A stretch of DNA of 64,000 bases from Xylogone sp. PMI_703 (Eukaryota; Ascomycota; Leotiomycetes): NCBI GenBank assembly GCA_021399445.1, contig JAJTUQ010000016.1, forward strand, positions 1 to 64,000, in the 5' to 3' direction. The position numbers and the translations under genes are program-made. Shown piece by piece: positions 10,886 through 22,425 of this stretch (position 1 is its first letter; every line of letters begins with the position of its first letter). The notes beneath the pieces are model-generated. The model was not told the DNA's origin, searched no databases, and was given only the letters and a program-made list of their open reading frames with translations.

Positions 10886-11793
10886 GCTAGCATGCAAGCG
10901 CCACTCCAAGAGATCGGTTCCACTTTCCCCAGATTACAGTGTTTCAGTATTTCGACGCCATCGTTCACTCTCGGGCATGAACTTGCAAAATGATCGTCGA
11001 GTTTCACATGAAGATATGTAGTTTTGCTCGGTAAGCGGGTAGCATGACTCATAGCATGTCAGTACCCAAGCCAAGACGATCATGAGGACTGCCAACAGTG
11101 TGGAATTGTGTGTGGATGAAGAGGTTGAAAGCTCAAATGGAGAAGCCCCTGGGATGGCGGAGAAATTATGAGGGAAACATGTCCTGTTAGATCACTTGAT
11201 TGAAGTGCCACGAAAGACTGAGCGATGTTAATTTCGACAAGAATACTTGTCCTAAGTATCCCAACCATCACAATACTCAAGGAGCAAAGAGCCGTCGTAA
11301 GCCCTGAACGTCAAGGCGGATGAGCTGTAAAAGAATATAGCATATGGATACTGCCTCGTCACATTTACAATATCAGGGAGGGCCAGATTCAGATAACATG
11401 ACAGGCATTAAAGTTTGCGTTTACCTGTGTGATGCTGGAATTCTTCATTAAATTCTTCAAAGTACAACTTATAGGGTTGATGTCACAAGTGTGGTGGTGG
11501 TCGAGGCGCACCATGCCCGGGCCAATGTTTACCAGCACTAAATGCTGTTAAGGCGAGAAAGTTGTACAGGATGACTTTCGATGCATTGGGTAATGATATA
11601 GTTCCGCATAATTCGGACCAGATAGTTGAACATATAATAACAGATTAGAAGAATCTAAGAAGAGATGAGGGGAAGAGTTTTATACCTTATATCATGATAA
11701 AACTGGCGTTAAAGACAGATAGTCTTTTCTATGACAAGCAGTAGTTTACCGAATTACGCTAAAGTTAACCTTTGTAAGAGATCCTACAAAGGG
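10886..11793. repeat. Dispersed repeat R1, copy 2
   Basis: Colinear with 3896-4563 in both outer parts, but with about 245 extra bases at roughly 11280-11525 that copy 1 lacks. The shared 3' anchor TTCCGCATAATTCGGAC lies at about 11602-11618. This copy is GC-richer in its 5' half and keeps CpA/TpG sites that are CpT/TpA-type in copy 1, so copy 1 looks more mutated there. Confidence 0.75.
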
Positions 11794-13093
11794 GGCAAAG
11801 GTTAGTGTAGCCAGGACTATTGGGTCAAGGAGTTGGGACCTTAATGCTCAAATCCTCTGCCACCTTAAGGTCATGGTATACACCGACTATACGTATTATA
11901 TTTATAGTATTATAGTCGACACCAATCGACTGTCCAAACGCATTCTGAACAATAATCTGGCCACATCTCATTCAAGAAACAATATAATACATCATTACTA
12001 TCCATCCTCAACCATACTCTTCTGGCCAGACTCCGACTTTGTCAAGCATGTTTAACAGTACATCTTTATTATATGATAAACACATTAACATAAATAGGGA
12101 TCACATTTTGGAATGCTACAGTAAGGATAGAAAAGAGTATGTCTATTCTAAGTATATAATACGGAGAGGGGACTTAGGTTTTTACCTCTCTATCCAGGTT
12201 CTGGGTCGAGTACTACAGGGGGTAAAGTGAGCGACAACCTCTTGTCGTAAGCAAATGATAATATTCATCAACCGTAAAGTGGCTAAGAAATTTTTCAGGT
12301 ATGAGTCTATCCGATTTTAATACTTTGATAATATATATATCTTTGATCATGTTCGCGATATCCTGTTTATTAGTATACAGCTCAAGAAGCAACGAGACTA
12401 CTTTATGGCTGATGTGCTTATTGTCCGCCGTTTCCTTGAAACTCTTCTGTAATTTAGAACTCATCTTTTCTTTGCTCAAGTAGAAGTCTCATTATTTCTT
12501 GATCAAATGATCTTGCAATCTGCACTATCGCTTGTTTTAAGCAGTTTCCTTCGTTATCCCCTGTATAATCTAAACATTATTACTTCTTTGTTCATGTTTT
12601 TGCTTTACAAGAGTTTAGTGACAAAAGATTTACCTAAGAGGATAGAGTTTTTCAATTAATGATCTTAGAATAGGTTATCAGCCTTGTATCTCTTACTAAT
12701 AATATAAGGCTCAAGAAGATATCTGAGGTATAACGTTAAGATCAATATATTTTCAAAGACAAACATCCGTAAAATCATCAGTCTGAGTTAATTACATATA
12801 ATTAATTTGATCTGTAAAGCAACAAAGCTGTTTATTCTGTTGATCCCATTTTCTAATACAGAGTCCAAGTGTAATATCATATAAGTCTCAAAATAAGTAA
12901 AGTATATTACTTTAATACAGTATTACAGACAATAAATGTTATCATTTTCTTTAATTTTCTAATATACTATTTAACAAGCTTGTTTCATGAATACTATAAC
13001 TTTTAATTAATCTTTCTTTTTTTTTTTTCTTCTTTTTTTTAACTTAAACGAAAAAGACTAAAAAATATTTAATATAGTTAATGAAAAAAATCA
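11794..13093. other. AT-rich, RIP-like tract
   Basis: Low GC throughout with scattered short frames on both strands (for example 12213-12479 -) that look like chance openings. No motif recognised. A T-rich run lies at 13014-13041. Confidence 0.5.
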
Positions 13094-13393
13094 TCAAGGT
13101 GCAATTGAGCATTTATGCCAGCAGGGGTTTAGCAAACTCCAGGTAGAACTTGTTGTTGAGGTCCTTTTGTTATTCAGGGCTGTATAGTGTCTTAATCGTG
13201 CTTCTCTTTTAGTAATTTCGATGTAATGTTTTATCTTTTCCTGTGCTTGAATCTTATGCAGTACAATTTCTGATGAATGAGGTAATCTTCTGCCTGGATG
13301 TAAACACAACTCTATCACATTAACTGTACTAATTGATTCTCCAGGAGAAGGTCTTGGTGAGTTGTTTTGATCAGCTTGGCCCGATAGCACCAT
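13094..13393 (-). CDS. Hypothetical fragment, 99 aa
   Basis: Open frame with ATG at 13393, hydrophilic, with a helical stretch (IQAQEKIKHYIEITKREARL). It lies 3' of the fragment at 13484-14001 on the same strand and could be a further exon of one gene. No family recognised. Confidence 0.3.
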   Translation of the reverse strand: MVLSGQADQNNSPRPSPGESISTVNVIELCLHPGRRLPHSSEIVLHKIQAQEKIKHYIEITKREARLRHYTALNNKRTSTTSSTWSLLNPCWHKCSIAP

Positions 13394-13483
13394 TGCTTTT
13401 ACCCTGGGAAACAGAAGAAATATTTCGTTCGATACTGTATTATAGTTATCTAATGTTGTCGTAAGATCAAACGCCTGATATTA

Positions 13484-14001
13484 CTATTCTTGATATTTAG
13501 CCGGATCTAAATTTAGAATAACATTAACTTTATAATCACCAGTTTGAGCCGTTTCCCAAACATCAATGGCAAGGTCGGTGAGTGTACTTAAATCTGCTGC
13601 AAAATATACTGTCGAGATGATGTTCTTCGCTTGGTTGGTGGTAGTTGATGGATTGGAAACAGATTTTTGAAGTGATCCTTCGGGGAGAAGCTTAAGTGCT
13701 CTCATGCTAAGAGCTGTCCATACATTCGCTGGTCGTCCGGCTAGACTTGAATTATCCAGGAGCGTAGACCATCTACAGCTTGATTTCAACTTCAAACCTC
13801 GTTCCGCAATGGATTCCATCTTTTTAAACAAGCCCCCTCAACATTGAAAAACCTATCTACCGGCCCATCCACCACACATGGCATTTCCACTACACCCACA
13901 ATACCTACTGCATTTGCTCCGAATGACAGGAGCAGTGCATCACCAACCATCTCACAAGATGGCGGAGACGAAGAGAGTGCGAAAGATGTTGGAGGAATCA
14001 C
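13484..14001 (-). pseudogene. Unknown protein, frameshifted in a G run
   Basis: Two overlapping frames join into one plausible protein if a one-base slip is allowed in the G-run at about 13834-13838. The upstream part (ATG at 14001) ends ..VDRFFNVEG and the downstream part continues LFKKMESIAERGLKL to ..NLDPAKYQE. The first part has a small hydrophobic AVGIVGVVEM stretch. The joined product would be about 170 residues. I do not recognise the family. It is transcribed away from the NLR relic at 14462, sharing a 460 bp upstream region. It could also be two exons of a spliced gene. Confidence 0.4.
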
Positions 14002-14461
14002 GTGGTCTATGTCATGTGATCTCTAGCCAACCACCACCACTCTTGTAGTTTAGTTCTTATTTCATAGCTAAGAGCAATACAACAACTCCATCTCCTACAA
14101 CAAAAGATCATGATACAATTACATTCACGGACTTGGGTGATGTAGCCCAGGGAAGCTCACTTGAAGGACAGTGGACTCGCGACCAGCCCTCTCCAACAGA
14201 CTGGCGCTTGCCCAGGGATGGTATGCAGGCTGTCATAACTTGACTGTCTCACTTTGCAGCTGAGGCTGAGGTGGCCACGTCAATTCTCAGAGCCTTGCAA
14301 CCCCTCACAACATTGACCACAAAAATACCGCCTCCATCAGAACGAGTCTCGTAATCACTTCGACAACCCATCTACTAAACTCTCGATGGTACCAGACCCG
14401 AGTTGAGATGCCTCATAGCTGAATTCGTGATATTCATATCACAAGTGAACACGCCTTAAAG

Positions 14462-15313
14462 ATGGCACGACGTCGCTTTACGATCGAAGACTACATTGTG
14501 GGATGGATTTGTGCCCTCCCAATCGAGCTCGCTGCCGCAACAAAAATGCTTGACGAAAAGCATCCGGATCCACCGCAAGATACCAACGATAGCAACCTGT
14601 ACACACTTGGCCGTATTGGTCAGCATAATGTTGTGATCGCATGCTTTCCAGCAGGCCTCACAGGAACCAATTCCGCCGCCGCGGTCGCTGTTCAGATGAA
14701 GGCAAAGTTCACATCAATACGGTTTAGCTTGATGGTAGGCATCGGAGGTGGAGTTCCCAGCGCTGAAGCTGATATCCGGCTGGGTGATGTAGTAATCAGT
14801 CAACCACATATGGGACATGGTGGGGTGGTCCAGTATGATTTTGGGAAGACAAGGCCAAATGGATTCCAGCGAACATGGTTTCTTAACGCGCCACCAACTG
14901 TTCTCCTGAACGCCCTGACAAAATTACAAGCTAATTACCTTACCAACGAGAATAGTCACTTGAAATATTTGTCCACATTTGGCAACCGATCTTCATTCGC
15001 ACGTGACAACACGTTGGCTGATACTCTATTCAAGTCGGACTATACTCACACTGGGGAGGCTACTTGTGAAGGTTATAGTGGAGACAAATTGGTGAGGAAG
15101 ACTTCACGAACTGAAGATATTGTAGTCCATTTCGGTACAATAGCATCTGACAATCAGGTCATGAGAGACAGGATTGTTCGAGACAGACTAAGTTCGAAGC
15201 TCGATGGTATGCTTTGCTTTGAAATGGAGGCGGCAAGACTGATGAATAACTTCCCGTGCCTTGTCATCCGAGGCATTAGTGATTATACAAACTCATACAA
15301 AAACAAAAGGTGA
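14462..15313 (+). CDS. PNP_UDP-type effector domain, cut by in-frame TGA
   Basis: 283 codons from ATG. Family signatures: IVGWICALPIELAAA near the N-terminus, GLTGTNSAAAVA, the phosphorylase core LMVGIGGGVPS with RLGDVVISQP, and near the end FEMEAARLMNNFPCLVIRGISDY. This is the 5'-methylthioadenosine/S-adenosylhomocysteine nucleosidase-like fold found at the N-terminus of fungal NLRs. Relatives continue KNKRWQ.. ; here TGA (15311-15313) stands where Trp TGG is expected. The same frame then stays open and homologous (EYTTATATACAKEILSVIPASE) to 15439. A truncated stand-alone PNP protein could still be made. Confidence 0.85.
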   Translation: MARRRFTIEDYIVGWICALPIELAAATKMLDEKHPDPPQDTNDSNLYTLGRIGQHNVVIACFPAGLTGTNSAAAVAVQMKAKFTSIRFSLMVGIGGGVPSAEADIRLGDVVISQPHMGHGGVVQYDFGKTRPNGFQRTWFLNAPPTVLLNALTKLQANYLTNENSHLKYLSTFGNRSSFARDNTLADTLFKSDYTHTGEATCEGYSGDKLVRKTSRTEDIVVHFGTIASDNQVMRDRIVRDRLSSKLDGMLCFEMEAARLMNNFPCLVIRGISDYTNSYKNKR

Positions 15314-16429
15314 CAAGAGTATACAACAGCAACAGCAACTGCATGTGCTAAGGAAATTCTATCCGTCATTCCAGCAAGTGAAATCAAAACGACATCTACG
15401 GTTAATGAAGATATCATTTCCGCTAGTTTGTTTGTATAATTATTATTTCATTATTCAACTTAGACGAAATTTGACTAATGTCTAATGCTTCATTTACACA
15501 GTCTACCATAGATAATATAAATCTAAACCATTTCCTTACAATGATATTACTAATTGATCAAGATAGACCAAAAACCTCTACAACGAATTTCAATAACAAT
15601 AACTCTAAGTTTTGGTGAATCTTCAGAAATTTGGATTTTATAGTCTAGAATTCTGTTAATTCTTCGAAAGTGTAATAACTGTCCAGGCCACCAGGTTATA
15701 ACATTTACCAAGTTTCATTATATATTATAGACCAAGAAAAGAACAGAGATTCTAAAACCTAACCATTAATTTTGTATTTTTTCTGTTTAATTATAATTAA
15801 AAGAAAGTTAGTTACTATTGTTTTCATCCATATATTACTCTATCAACTCATGAACAGTTCAGCAATGAGGAAAAGAACATCAATTATCAATTGTTTCCTT
15901 CGTAGTCTTCATGAAAAGGTTTTTACAAAAAGAGACTTTAGCTAGAAAAAATTTGATTTCAGGGAGATAAACTTCTCAGAGCAAAATATAAAAAAACTCC
16001 TTCAAACTCCTGCCACAGAACATTAGGCCATCTTAAGGGCAGTTCTCGCTGATAAAGACTAACGAAAGCTGTCTGTTGTCATAGATAAACTAAATAAAGT
16101 GGAAGATCATAAAATAGAATTCATCTATAAAATTCGTATATTTATCGAATAATTACAATAGAAGACTGTTAAGTTGAAAACTTTATTTATAAATCAACCA
16201 CTGATTAAGATTAAAGAACTACTTCAAGGGCTCTCTTCTATAGAATATGATAAAGAGAGAAAAGGTCAGCCTAGATATTATATTATCCTATATCTTAGAC
16301 TAATCTCAATAAATAGAAAGTATCTTTCTAGCCTTTATTTCAATAAATCACATTATACTAAAATCTCTGATGAACACAATGGCTCTTTAGAATAGATTTA
16401 GGCACATTAGCAATATAAAGAATAGTCAG

Positions 16430-17830
16430 AGTCAAACGTATCCTGACTCTTATATCTCTAGGGAAAACCTGAAAGTAAAAAGAGTACATTTACAAAATAT
16501 TTCAATAAGAAGCTCATTAGCCAAGACTTAAACATAAAGTCAGCGATCATGGCTAAGTTCTTTTACAGTTACCGAGAAGAAAAGACCCAAAAGAGCTATT
16601 ACAACATGTTATAGTTGATTCTGTATAATATTCTGGACTAGTACAAGACATTCTTTTATCATTTGTATTAATCTAAGTATTAACGTCAGATAACTGTACA
16701 AGGTCATAGTTATAATAATATCATTAAGTAATATTATAAATTATTAAAGAAGGTTTTTTCATCGTTATAAGATTATTCGCTAGTATAACGATTTTATCTA
16801 ATCATTAATACTATAAACAAATCAGAAGAAAATAATCGACGAGAAATTCTAGAGTTTTTGTTTAAACTCTGTTTAAAGACAAAATCGTCCGTCGTAAAGA
16901 TGTTCATGGTAAGCTAACCAGTTCCAGTCCTTGAATACTGTATTGGTATAGTCCATAATTTCATAAGGCTATAAGATAAGACGATATCTAATATTACTCA
17001 GTTTGCTGAGTCCTTCCTTTAGTGCCTCGAGTCTATAAACATTTTTGAAGAAGCAAAGGTATATATTATTCAAAAAGCTTAAGGGGTATTCTTATAGGTT
17101 AAACTCGTTGGAGAGGAATTACTTGCTTATGATGAACAAGGGTACACCAAAAGAGATATACTTAAATTTTTAAAAAGCTTTTTAACTGAGTTAAAAGAAT
17201 ATTATAAACTAATGTTTAACAAAATGGGGAAGACTAGAACAGATGTTCAAGATGCAGTAAAGATGTTTCGATTTGTTCTTTTTGTATATTATCCTTTTAT
17301 CATTATCGAGTTACTCTATATTCTCGGTATTTCAGACAATTCTTCCGAAAATTTCTGTTTTTTAGATAAATATTTTAAAAAATATATTCCGACAGAATAA
17401 CATATTATTTCATATAATAAAAACTTTTTGGAAATTAAGAGAAAGTATAGTACTAGAATAACCTGTCACTGTATATATCTCCAGATTAATAGTACTAGGT
17501 AATAAAACAGTTCAAGTGATACATCAAACTGTATGCAAATTCTTTCTCGACCCGAATAAATGTATTATAACCACCGAGTTTAGGATGTATGAAAAAGATG
17601 TTTACCTCTACATATCCATTACTTGTATTCGATATCTTATACTTTGTGTCGCAAATGTCAATCCTACATCTAAATTCATTCAATACTTAGACCAAAGGCC
17701 ACTAGTAACATATACCTTGTACTATCTGAAACATCACATAGATGGGTGCCTACAAGATATGAGACTTGAAACTATAACTTCTCAGTTCATCAACAAATTG
17801 AACTGTACCTAAGTAGTTTACTTTTTGGAG
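16430..17830 (+). pseudogene. RIP-decayed NACHT NTPase region
   Basis: Reading through stops recovers a NACHT signature. A Walker A relic at 16462-16488 reads GKPESKKST where the family has GxPGSGKST, both glycines changed by G-to-A. It is followed by MAKFFYSYREE and MLQLILYNILDQ. Further on come LEFLFKLCLKTKSS, then IHNFIRLQD (near 16950), GVFL.VKLVGEELLAYDE (17090-17135) and YKLMFNKM (17205-17226). Several frames are needed and stops are frequent, so no NTPase can be made. Confidence 0.75.
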
Positions 17831-17911
17831 AACTAGATTAGAATATATATACACAAAAGCCTTTTAAGTAATAAAGAGTATACTGTCACAAAGGACTTTA
17901 AGAACACAGTC

Positions 17912-18836
17912 TTGTATACTGCAGTACAGGACAACCTATTTATAACAGCTGAAGTGTCATTGACAATTGGAGCAGATGTCAATTCAATAGATAAGGAGGG
18001 AAGGACCCCACTCTCAAGAGCAGTAAAGAATAACTATAAAGCAATAATTAAATTATTAGCAAATCAGCAGGATGTTAATACAAATTCCAAAATTGAGAAT
18101 GGCTAGACTCCGTTATTCTGGGCAACAAATAATGGCCATAAAACAGTAGTCAGATTATTAATTAATCAACAAGATGTTAATGCAAATTCCAAAGACAACT
18201 ATAATCGGACACCATTATCTTGAGCAGCAAAAAATGGCCATGAAGTAATAGTCAGATTATTAACAGATCGGCAAGATGTTGATGCAGACTCTAAAGATAA
18301 TTATGGTCGAACACCATTATCTTGGGCAGCAGAAAATGGCCATGAAGTACTAGTCAGATTATTAGTAAATCGGCAGAATATTAATTCTGAAGACAATTAT
18401 GGTCGGACTCCGTTATTCTGGGCAGCAAATAATGGCCATGAAATAGTAGTCAGATTATTAGCAGATCAACAGAATATTAATGCAAATTCCAAAGACAACT
18501 ATAATCGGAATCCATTATTCTGGGCAGCAAATAATGGCCATAAAGCAGTGGTCAGAGTATTGGCTGATCGACAAGATGTCAATGCAGATTCCAAAGACAT
18601 AAATAGTCAAACTCCTTTATCTTTGGCAGCAGAGAATGGCCATGAAACAGTGGTCAAATTATTAGCTGATCGACAAGATGTTAATGCAAATTCCAAAGAC
18701 AAGAATAGTTGGACTCCGTTATTCTGGGCAGCAAATAATGGCCATGAAGCAGTGGTCAGATTATTAGCAAATCGGTAGGATGTCAATGCAGATTCAAAAG
18801 ATCAGGAGGATCGGACACTGTTATCTTGGGCAGCTG
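17912..18836 (+). repeat. Ankyrin-repeat array in NLR relic
   Basis: Eight near-identical units of about 99 bp plus a partial one. Each reads roughly NSKDN.GRTPLSWAAENGHE.VVRLLANRQDVN. The high similarity between units is typical of NLR ligand-binding repeats that exchange units. In-frame stops at 18104 (TAG for TGG), 18221 (TGA for TGG) and 18776 (TAG for CAG) fit G-to-A/C-to-T decay. The array ends at about 18836, in the middle of a unit (LLSWAA). Confidence 0.88.
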
Positions 18837-19276
18837 CCAAACTTTTGTGGAAATCTGGAAGCCAAAAGTAATCTTCAACAGGCAAGATCATCCTCAGAGA
18901 CTTGAGAACGCCGTGTACTTTTATAGAGATTTCATTGAGGGGTCTGGGGTTAAGCGTAAATATATAGCCAAGTAATTTTGCCACTGCCCCATAGAAGCTT
19001 CTAGTGTCCTCTAAACTTTCTTTCCTCAAGATACCTATTCTATTAACATAATCGATCGTAGATTAAAGATAAATTGTATCGGAGTGAAGATGTGGTATGG
19101 CTTCATGAACCTCGTTGGTCTTGCGCCTGCTTTGAAGGCCGACCCCGCGGAGGTTTGGACCGTGGCGTTGGGTCTTCTGGTGACGGTGCGAATTGTGAGA
19201 AAGGTCCCTGAATGCAAAGGTGTACAAAGGTTTGTAAAGGATACAGAACAATATGTTACTAGTATCAGACTAGTAC
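18837..19276. other. Junction segment between ankyrin relic and LINE
   Basis: The minus strand has an open frame at 18802-19029 (VHGVLKSLRMILPVEDYFWLPDF part) that may be a gene fragment but has no family I recognise. The remainder is GC-normal and without a supported gene. Confidence 0.35.
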
Positions 19277-19920
19277 ATTGACGACTAGCGTCATGACCAC
19301 CAACTAAAACAGAGTAACGTCAAGGTGTGTATACGCTGGATACCGTCACACCACGATGTAGAAGGCAACGAGGTGGCGGATAGCATAGCTAAGCAGGCCA
19401 CCAACACTATTGAGGGACAACCAAAGGGCATATCAGCCATGCCTTTATACCGGCTCCGGTCCGCAATCCGGAGAATGGTGAAGAGGAGTGGGAAGCCCAA
19501 TGGGCCAGAACACCCGTAGCCGAAAAATACAAGCAAAACTGGGGGAAATCTTTGAATAAGTACATCGGAAGGCTTTATGAGGGGATGAAAAAGGCCATGA
19601 GCTCTGTACTGATACAATTGCGGACGGGAAAGATACGCCTGAAGGCATATCTCCATGCGATCAATAGATCGGAAACAGCTGAGTGCGAATGTGGTACGGC
19701 TAATTAAACAGTACAACATATAGTAGAGGACTGTCCACTCTACATGAGGAAGCGAAAAGAGCACCTAAGAGGGCCATGGGCAACAATGAAAACAATGCTA
19801 GATGACGAGAAGTGGACAAAGAGAGTAGTTGAATTCATATTAGACACAGGAATACTCGAACAATTCCGGCACTTTCAGTCGGAAATGTATAAAACCCTCC
19901 TAACCACTGAACAACTTTAA
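19277..19920 (+). mobile_element. LINE (Tad-like) 3' end: RNase H and zinc-finger tail
   Basis: Non-LTR retrotransposon remnant. RNase H end: VCIRWIPSHHDVEGNEVADSIAK (19325-19393), with the catalytic-type His and Asp. A frameshift near 19480 moves to the next frame, EEWEAQWARTPVAEKY. After it comes a Cys/His tail CECGTAN..TVQHIVEDCPLY (C-x-C..H..C), broken by TAA at 19705, and the ORF end at 19918-19920. Reverse transcriptase is absent: 5' truncation, as is usual for LINE copies. Confidence 0.85.
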
Positions 19921-20169
19921 TTATCAATGAGAGTGTGAGCAATCGACAGAATGGACCACGAGAGCCATGGCCAGAAACACAAGATTGAGAGCAGACTGTA
20001 CAGGGAGAGGGTGGACTACACCACGGAGTTGTGGATGATTCGAGATATTAGACCTTTATTTTCCTTATTCCCTTTGTTTTTGATTATCATTGCTGCTGAT
20101 TCCTTCACCACTTGGTGGGATCATAGAATATTGGTGTAGAAAGCTTTGTACTGTAGCCCCAAGCTTTCT
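19921..20169. other. Spacer between LINE and Copia remnants
   Basis: No supported gene; possibly LINE 3' tail or Copia internal sequence. A 62-codon frame at 19951-20139 appears to be chance. Confidence 0.4.
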
Positions 20170-21470
20170 CTATGGGCGCCAATTAGGATTAGCCGAATAT
20201 AGAGTATGATTCCAAAAAAAGTACGGAGTGCTGTTCAAAATTGGGGTGGCCAAGCGATTGCTAACCAGAACGGCCGTTTTATAGAACTCTGACCACAAAC
20301 ACTGTGGTATATCGTTTGCAATGATCATAGTGCGCATTCGAGTGAATACAGAGCGTTCAGCGCGTTCAGAACGTCCTCCTTGATACGGAGTGTGTGGAGT
20401 AGTAGTGGTCACTTCTACACCGTTCTTTTGAATGTATTTATCGAGCTTTCCACCACCAAATTCATTTCCGCCGTCAATATAAAGGCGTTTGGGTATGGTA
20501 CCATATTGATTTTTCATCAACGCTATATGGTAGATTATAGCATCGTGAGCTCCCTTCTTCTCCTTATGGGTATATCCCCAAGTGGCATTTGTAGCATCAT
20601 CTATGATTGTGGTAACGTAGTTGTGGCCATTGTAGCCTGTAGGAGTGACTGTACAGACGTCAATATTGAACACTTCTATGGCTTTTGCGGCCCGTATTTT
20701 AGGCTTCTTTGAGACGTCCTTTTGGGAGCGGCCGTATTCGCAAGCTCCGCACAGAAAGATTTCTTCCTTCTCTGCCGCTTCAATAAGGCTTTTGTCAATT
20801 CAGGTGGTAACTTTGATGGTATTTTTATCACTTCAATACTTGCATGGCCAAGGCGTTGGTGAATAAGATCCAAACTACGTACAGATTGCCTTGTGGGAGC
20901 GCTGTTAAGAAAGCTATTGGTGTATCGACCAATTGCAAATATATGCCATTTGTAGACACATCCACAGCGCTGTATTCAATTCCATCCTGGTAATGTGACT
21001 TCTACACCAATCAAATTGCTCTTCAGAGCCTTGAATGCGGTGACATAGCTTCTAACCGAGCTAGAGTGCCCGTATTTGACGTTGACAAGCTCAAGGATAT
21101 ATTTTCCCTTAAGATTATGGTTTGAGCCTTAATACTGAGCCTTCAGGGTATCCTAGGCGTCTTTGGCTGTAGAAGACTCTGAAACAAGCGCATTGGCTTC
21201 CTCATTGATATCCAATGATATACAGAGTTTGGCCGTAGAATCTACCTTTTCCCAAGCTTCAGTTTCTGGGGTTAGTTTGCCATCTTCCGATTTTGGGCAC
21301 TTAGAAGTGCCATTGATATAGCCAAGGTAACTCTTTGATTTGAGAATATTGGTGACCGTGGTGTTCCATAGTCGATAATTCTCAGGACCTTTCAACCGGT
21401 ATTCCTTCGGGAGCAAAATATTTGATTCTTCTCCCATTTTGGAAAATATAGTGGTTGTTGAATAAAGGTA
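20170..21470 (-). mobile_element. Ty1/Copia remnant: gag, HHCC and integrase core
   Basis: On the minus strand, in order: a gag N-terminus (ATG near 21437, MGEESNILLPKEYRLKG; GPENYRLWNTTV), a gap with broken frames, a GAG-pre-integrase zinc region (LIHQRLGHASIEV, then after a frameshift LCGACEYGRSQ), then the integrase core. Core acidic residues are visible as FNIDVCTV, RLYIDGGNEFG and RSERAERS. The chain stops at 20170, soon after the core, so reverse transcriptase and RNase H are missing. PBS and LTR could lie near 21480-21530 but are not proven. Confidence 0.85.
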
Positions 21471-21485
21471 TGAAGATGAAGTCAA

Positions 21486-22425
21486 TCAAATAACGATTCT
21501 GATTCGCTGACCGGAGCACATAACCTGTTGAGATTTGTGAATGAGCACATGTACAAACGCAGGGGGAAATAGTACACACTTGAATATTTGGGATTGGCAG
21601 TCACTGTGCCGTCTTCCTTCACCACCCTCTGCGGTCGTGAACAGCACTTTTGCCTGGCCCCGCTACCCTATACTCGCCTTATACAGCTCTACTAATTCTT
21701 TCAGGAAACTATGGGATCTATGGAAGTGAGATTTCGGCCTTATCGGTACTGGCATGTTTTGCTGGTTTCTCAATCAATTGCAGATACAGATGCTACACCA
21801 CTACAGTGGGGTAAGCCCATAATATAGGGGCAAATGTGAAACTCCAATAACTATGGAGGGAACCAATACATAAGTTAGAGTAAATATAACACTCAGATCC
21901 ATTGCACGGTATCAAGGAGTATATCTAGCATAGCACTGAATACAATGTTTATCTGACTTATGCTGAGCCACGTCACTACGCGTAGTTGGCAGCTGCAGGG
22001 TGACGAATTCGCCATTCGACATTCATGCATCAGTACCGCCACTTGCTGAATCTATCCCCTGTAATAAGAGTTGCATGCAAACTTACGTAGTCTTATTGGT
22101 AGCAGAAATGTAAGAAATATTGCGGTAGTTTTGAAAAGGGCAGGCTATTATGAGTTGAGTGGTACAGGGCCGGATCTTGCAAATTGTAAATGTAGATTTT
22201 TGATGCCTGACCTACCTATTTTAAAATATCCAATTACACGTAGACTTGGACTTTTATCGCCTATTGTTACACAGAATTTTTGAGAAGTTTTGCATTTACT
22301 TACACACTCCTAAGTGGCCCACACCTCAACTAAATTGGCGTCACTTAAAGCTTCCTATGCACGACCTAAACATGAAGGCATAAAAGGAAGAGGGTCATAT
22401 CTAGGAAAGTATCTATAAAGCGGTA
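21486..22425. other. No supported gene
   Basis: Mixed composition with short frames only (for example 21541-21729 +, 22071-22283 +). Possible LTR or 5' flank of the Copia remnant at the left edge. Confidence 0.45.

Larger units (their letters stand above)
14462..18836 (+). pseudogene. NLR-type receptor relic: PNP_UDP - NACHT - ankyrin repeats
   Basis: A single long ancestral gene can be followed across 4.4 kb. Residues 1 on form a nucleoside-phosphorylase-like domain (14462-15439). Then a NACHT NTPase is recognisable in fragments (about 16430-17400), followed by a conserved linker (MYEKD.. SITCIRYL..YLKHHIDG, about 17585-17750) and 8-9 ankyrin repeats (17912-18836). Such proteins are the fungal STAND/NLR group, implicated in non-self recognition and cell death. 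The 5' domain has normal GC; everything after about 15440 is AT-rich with many stops, the RIP pattern. At 18836 the repeat array stops abruptly and unrelated sequence begins, so the 3' end is missing. Confidence 0.85.

Noticed and set aside
14462..15313. Stand-alone metabolic nucleoside phosphorylase
   Set aside because: The sequence matches the NLR-associated PNP group and is followed in order by NACHT and ankyrin relics.
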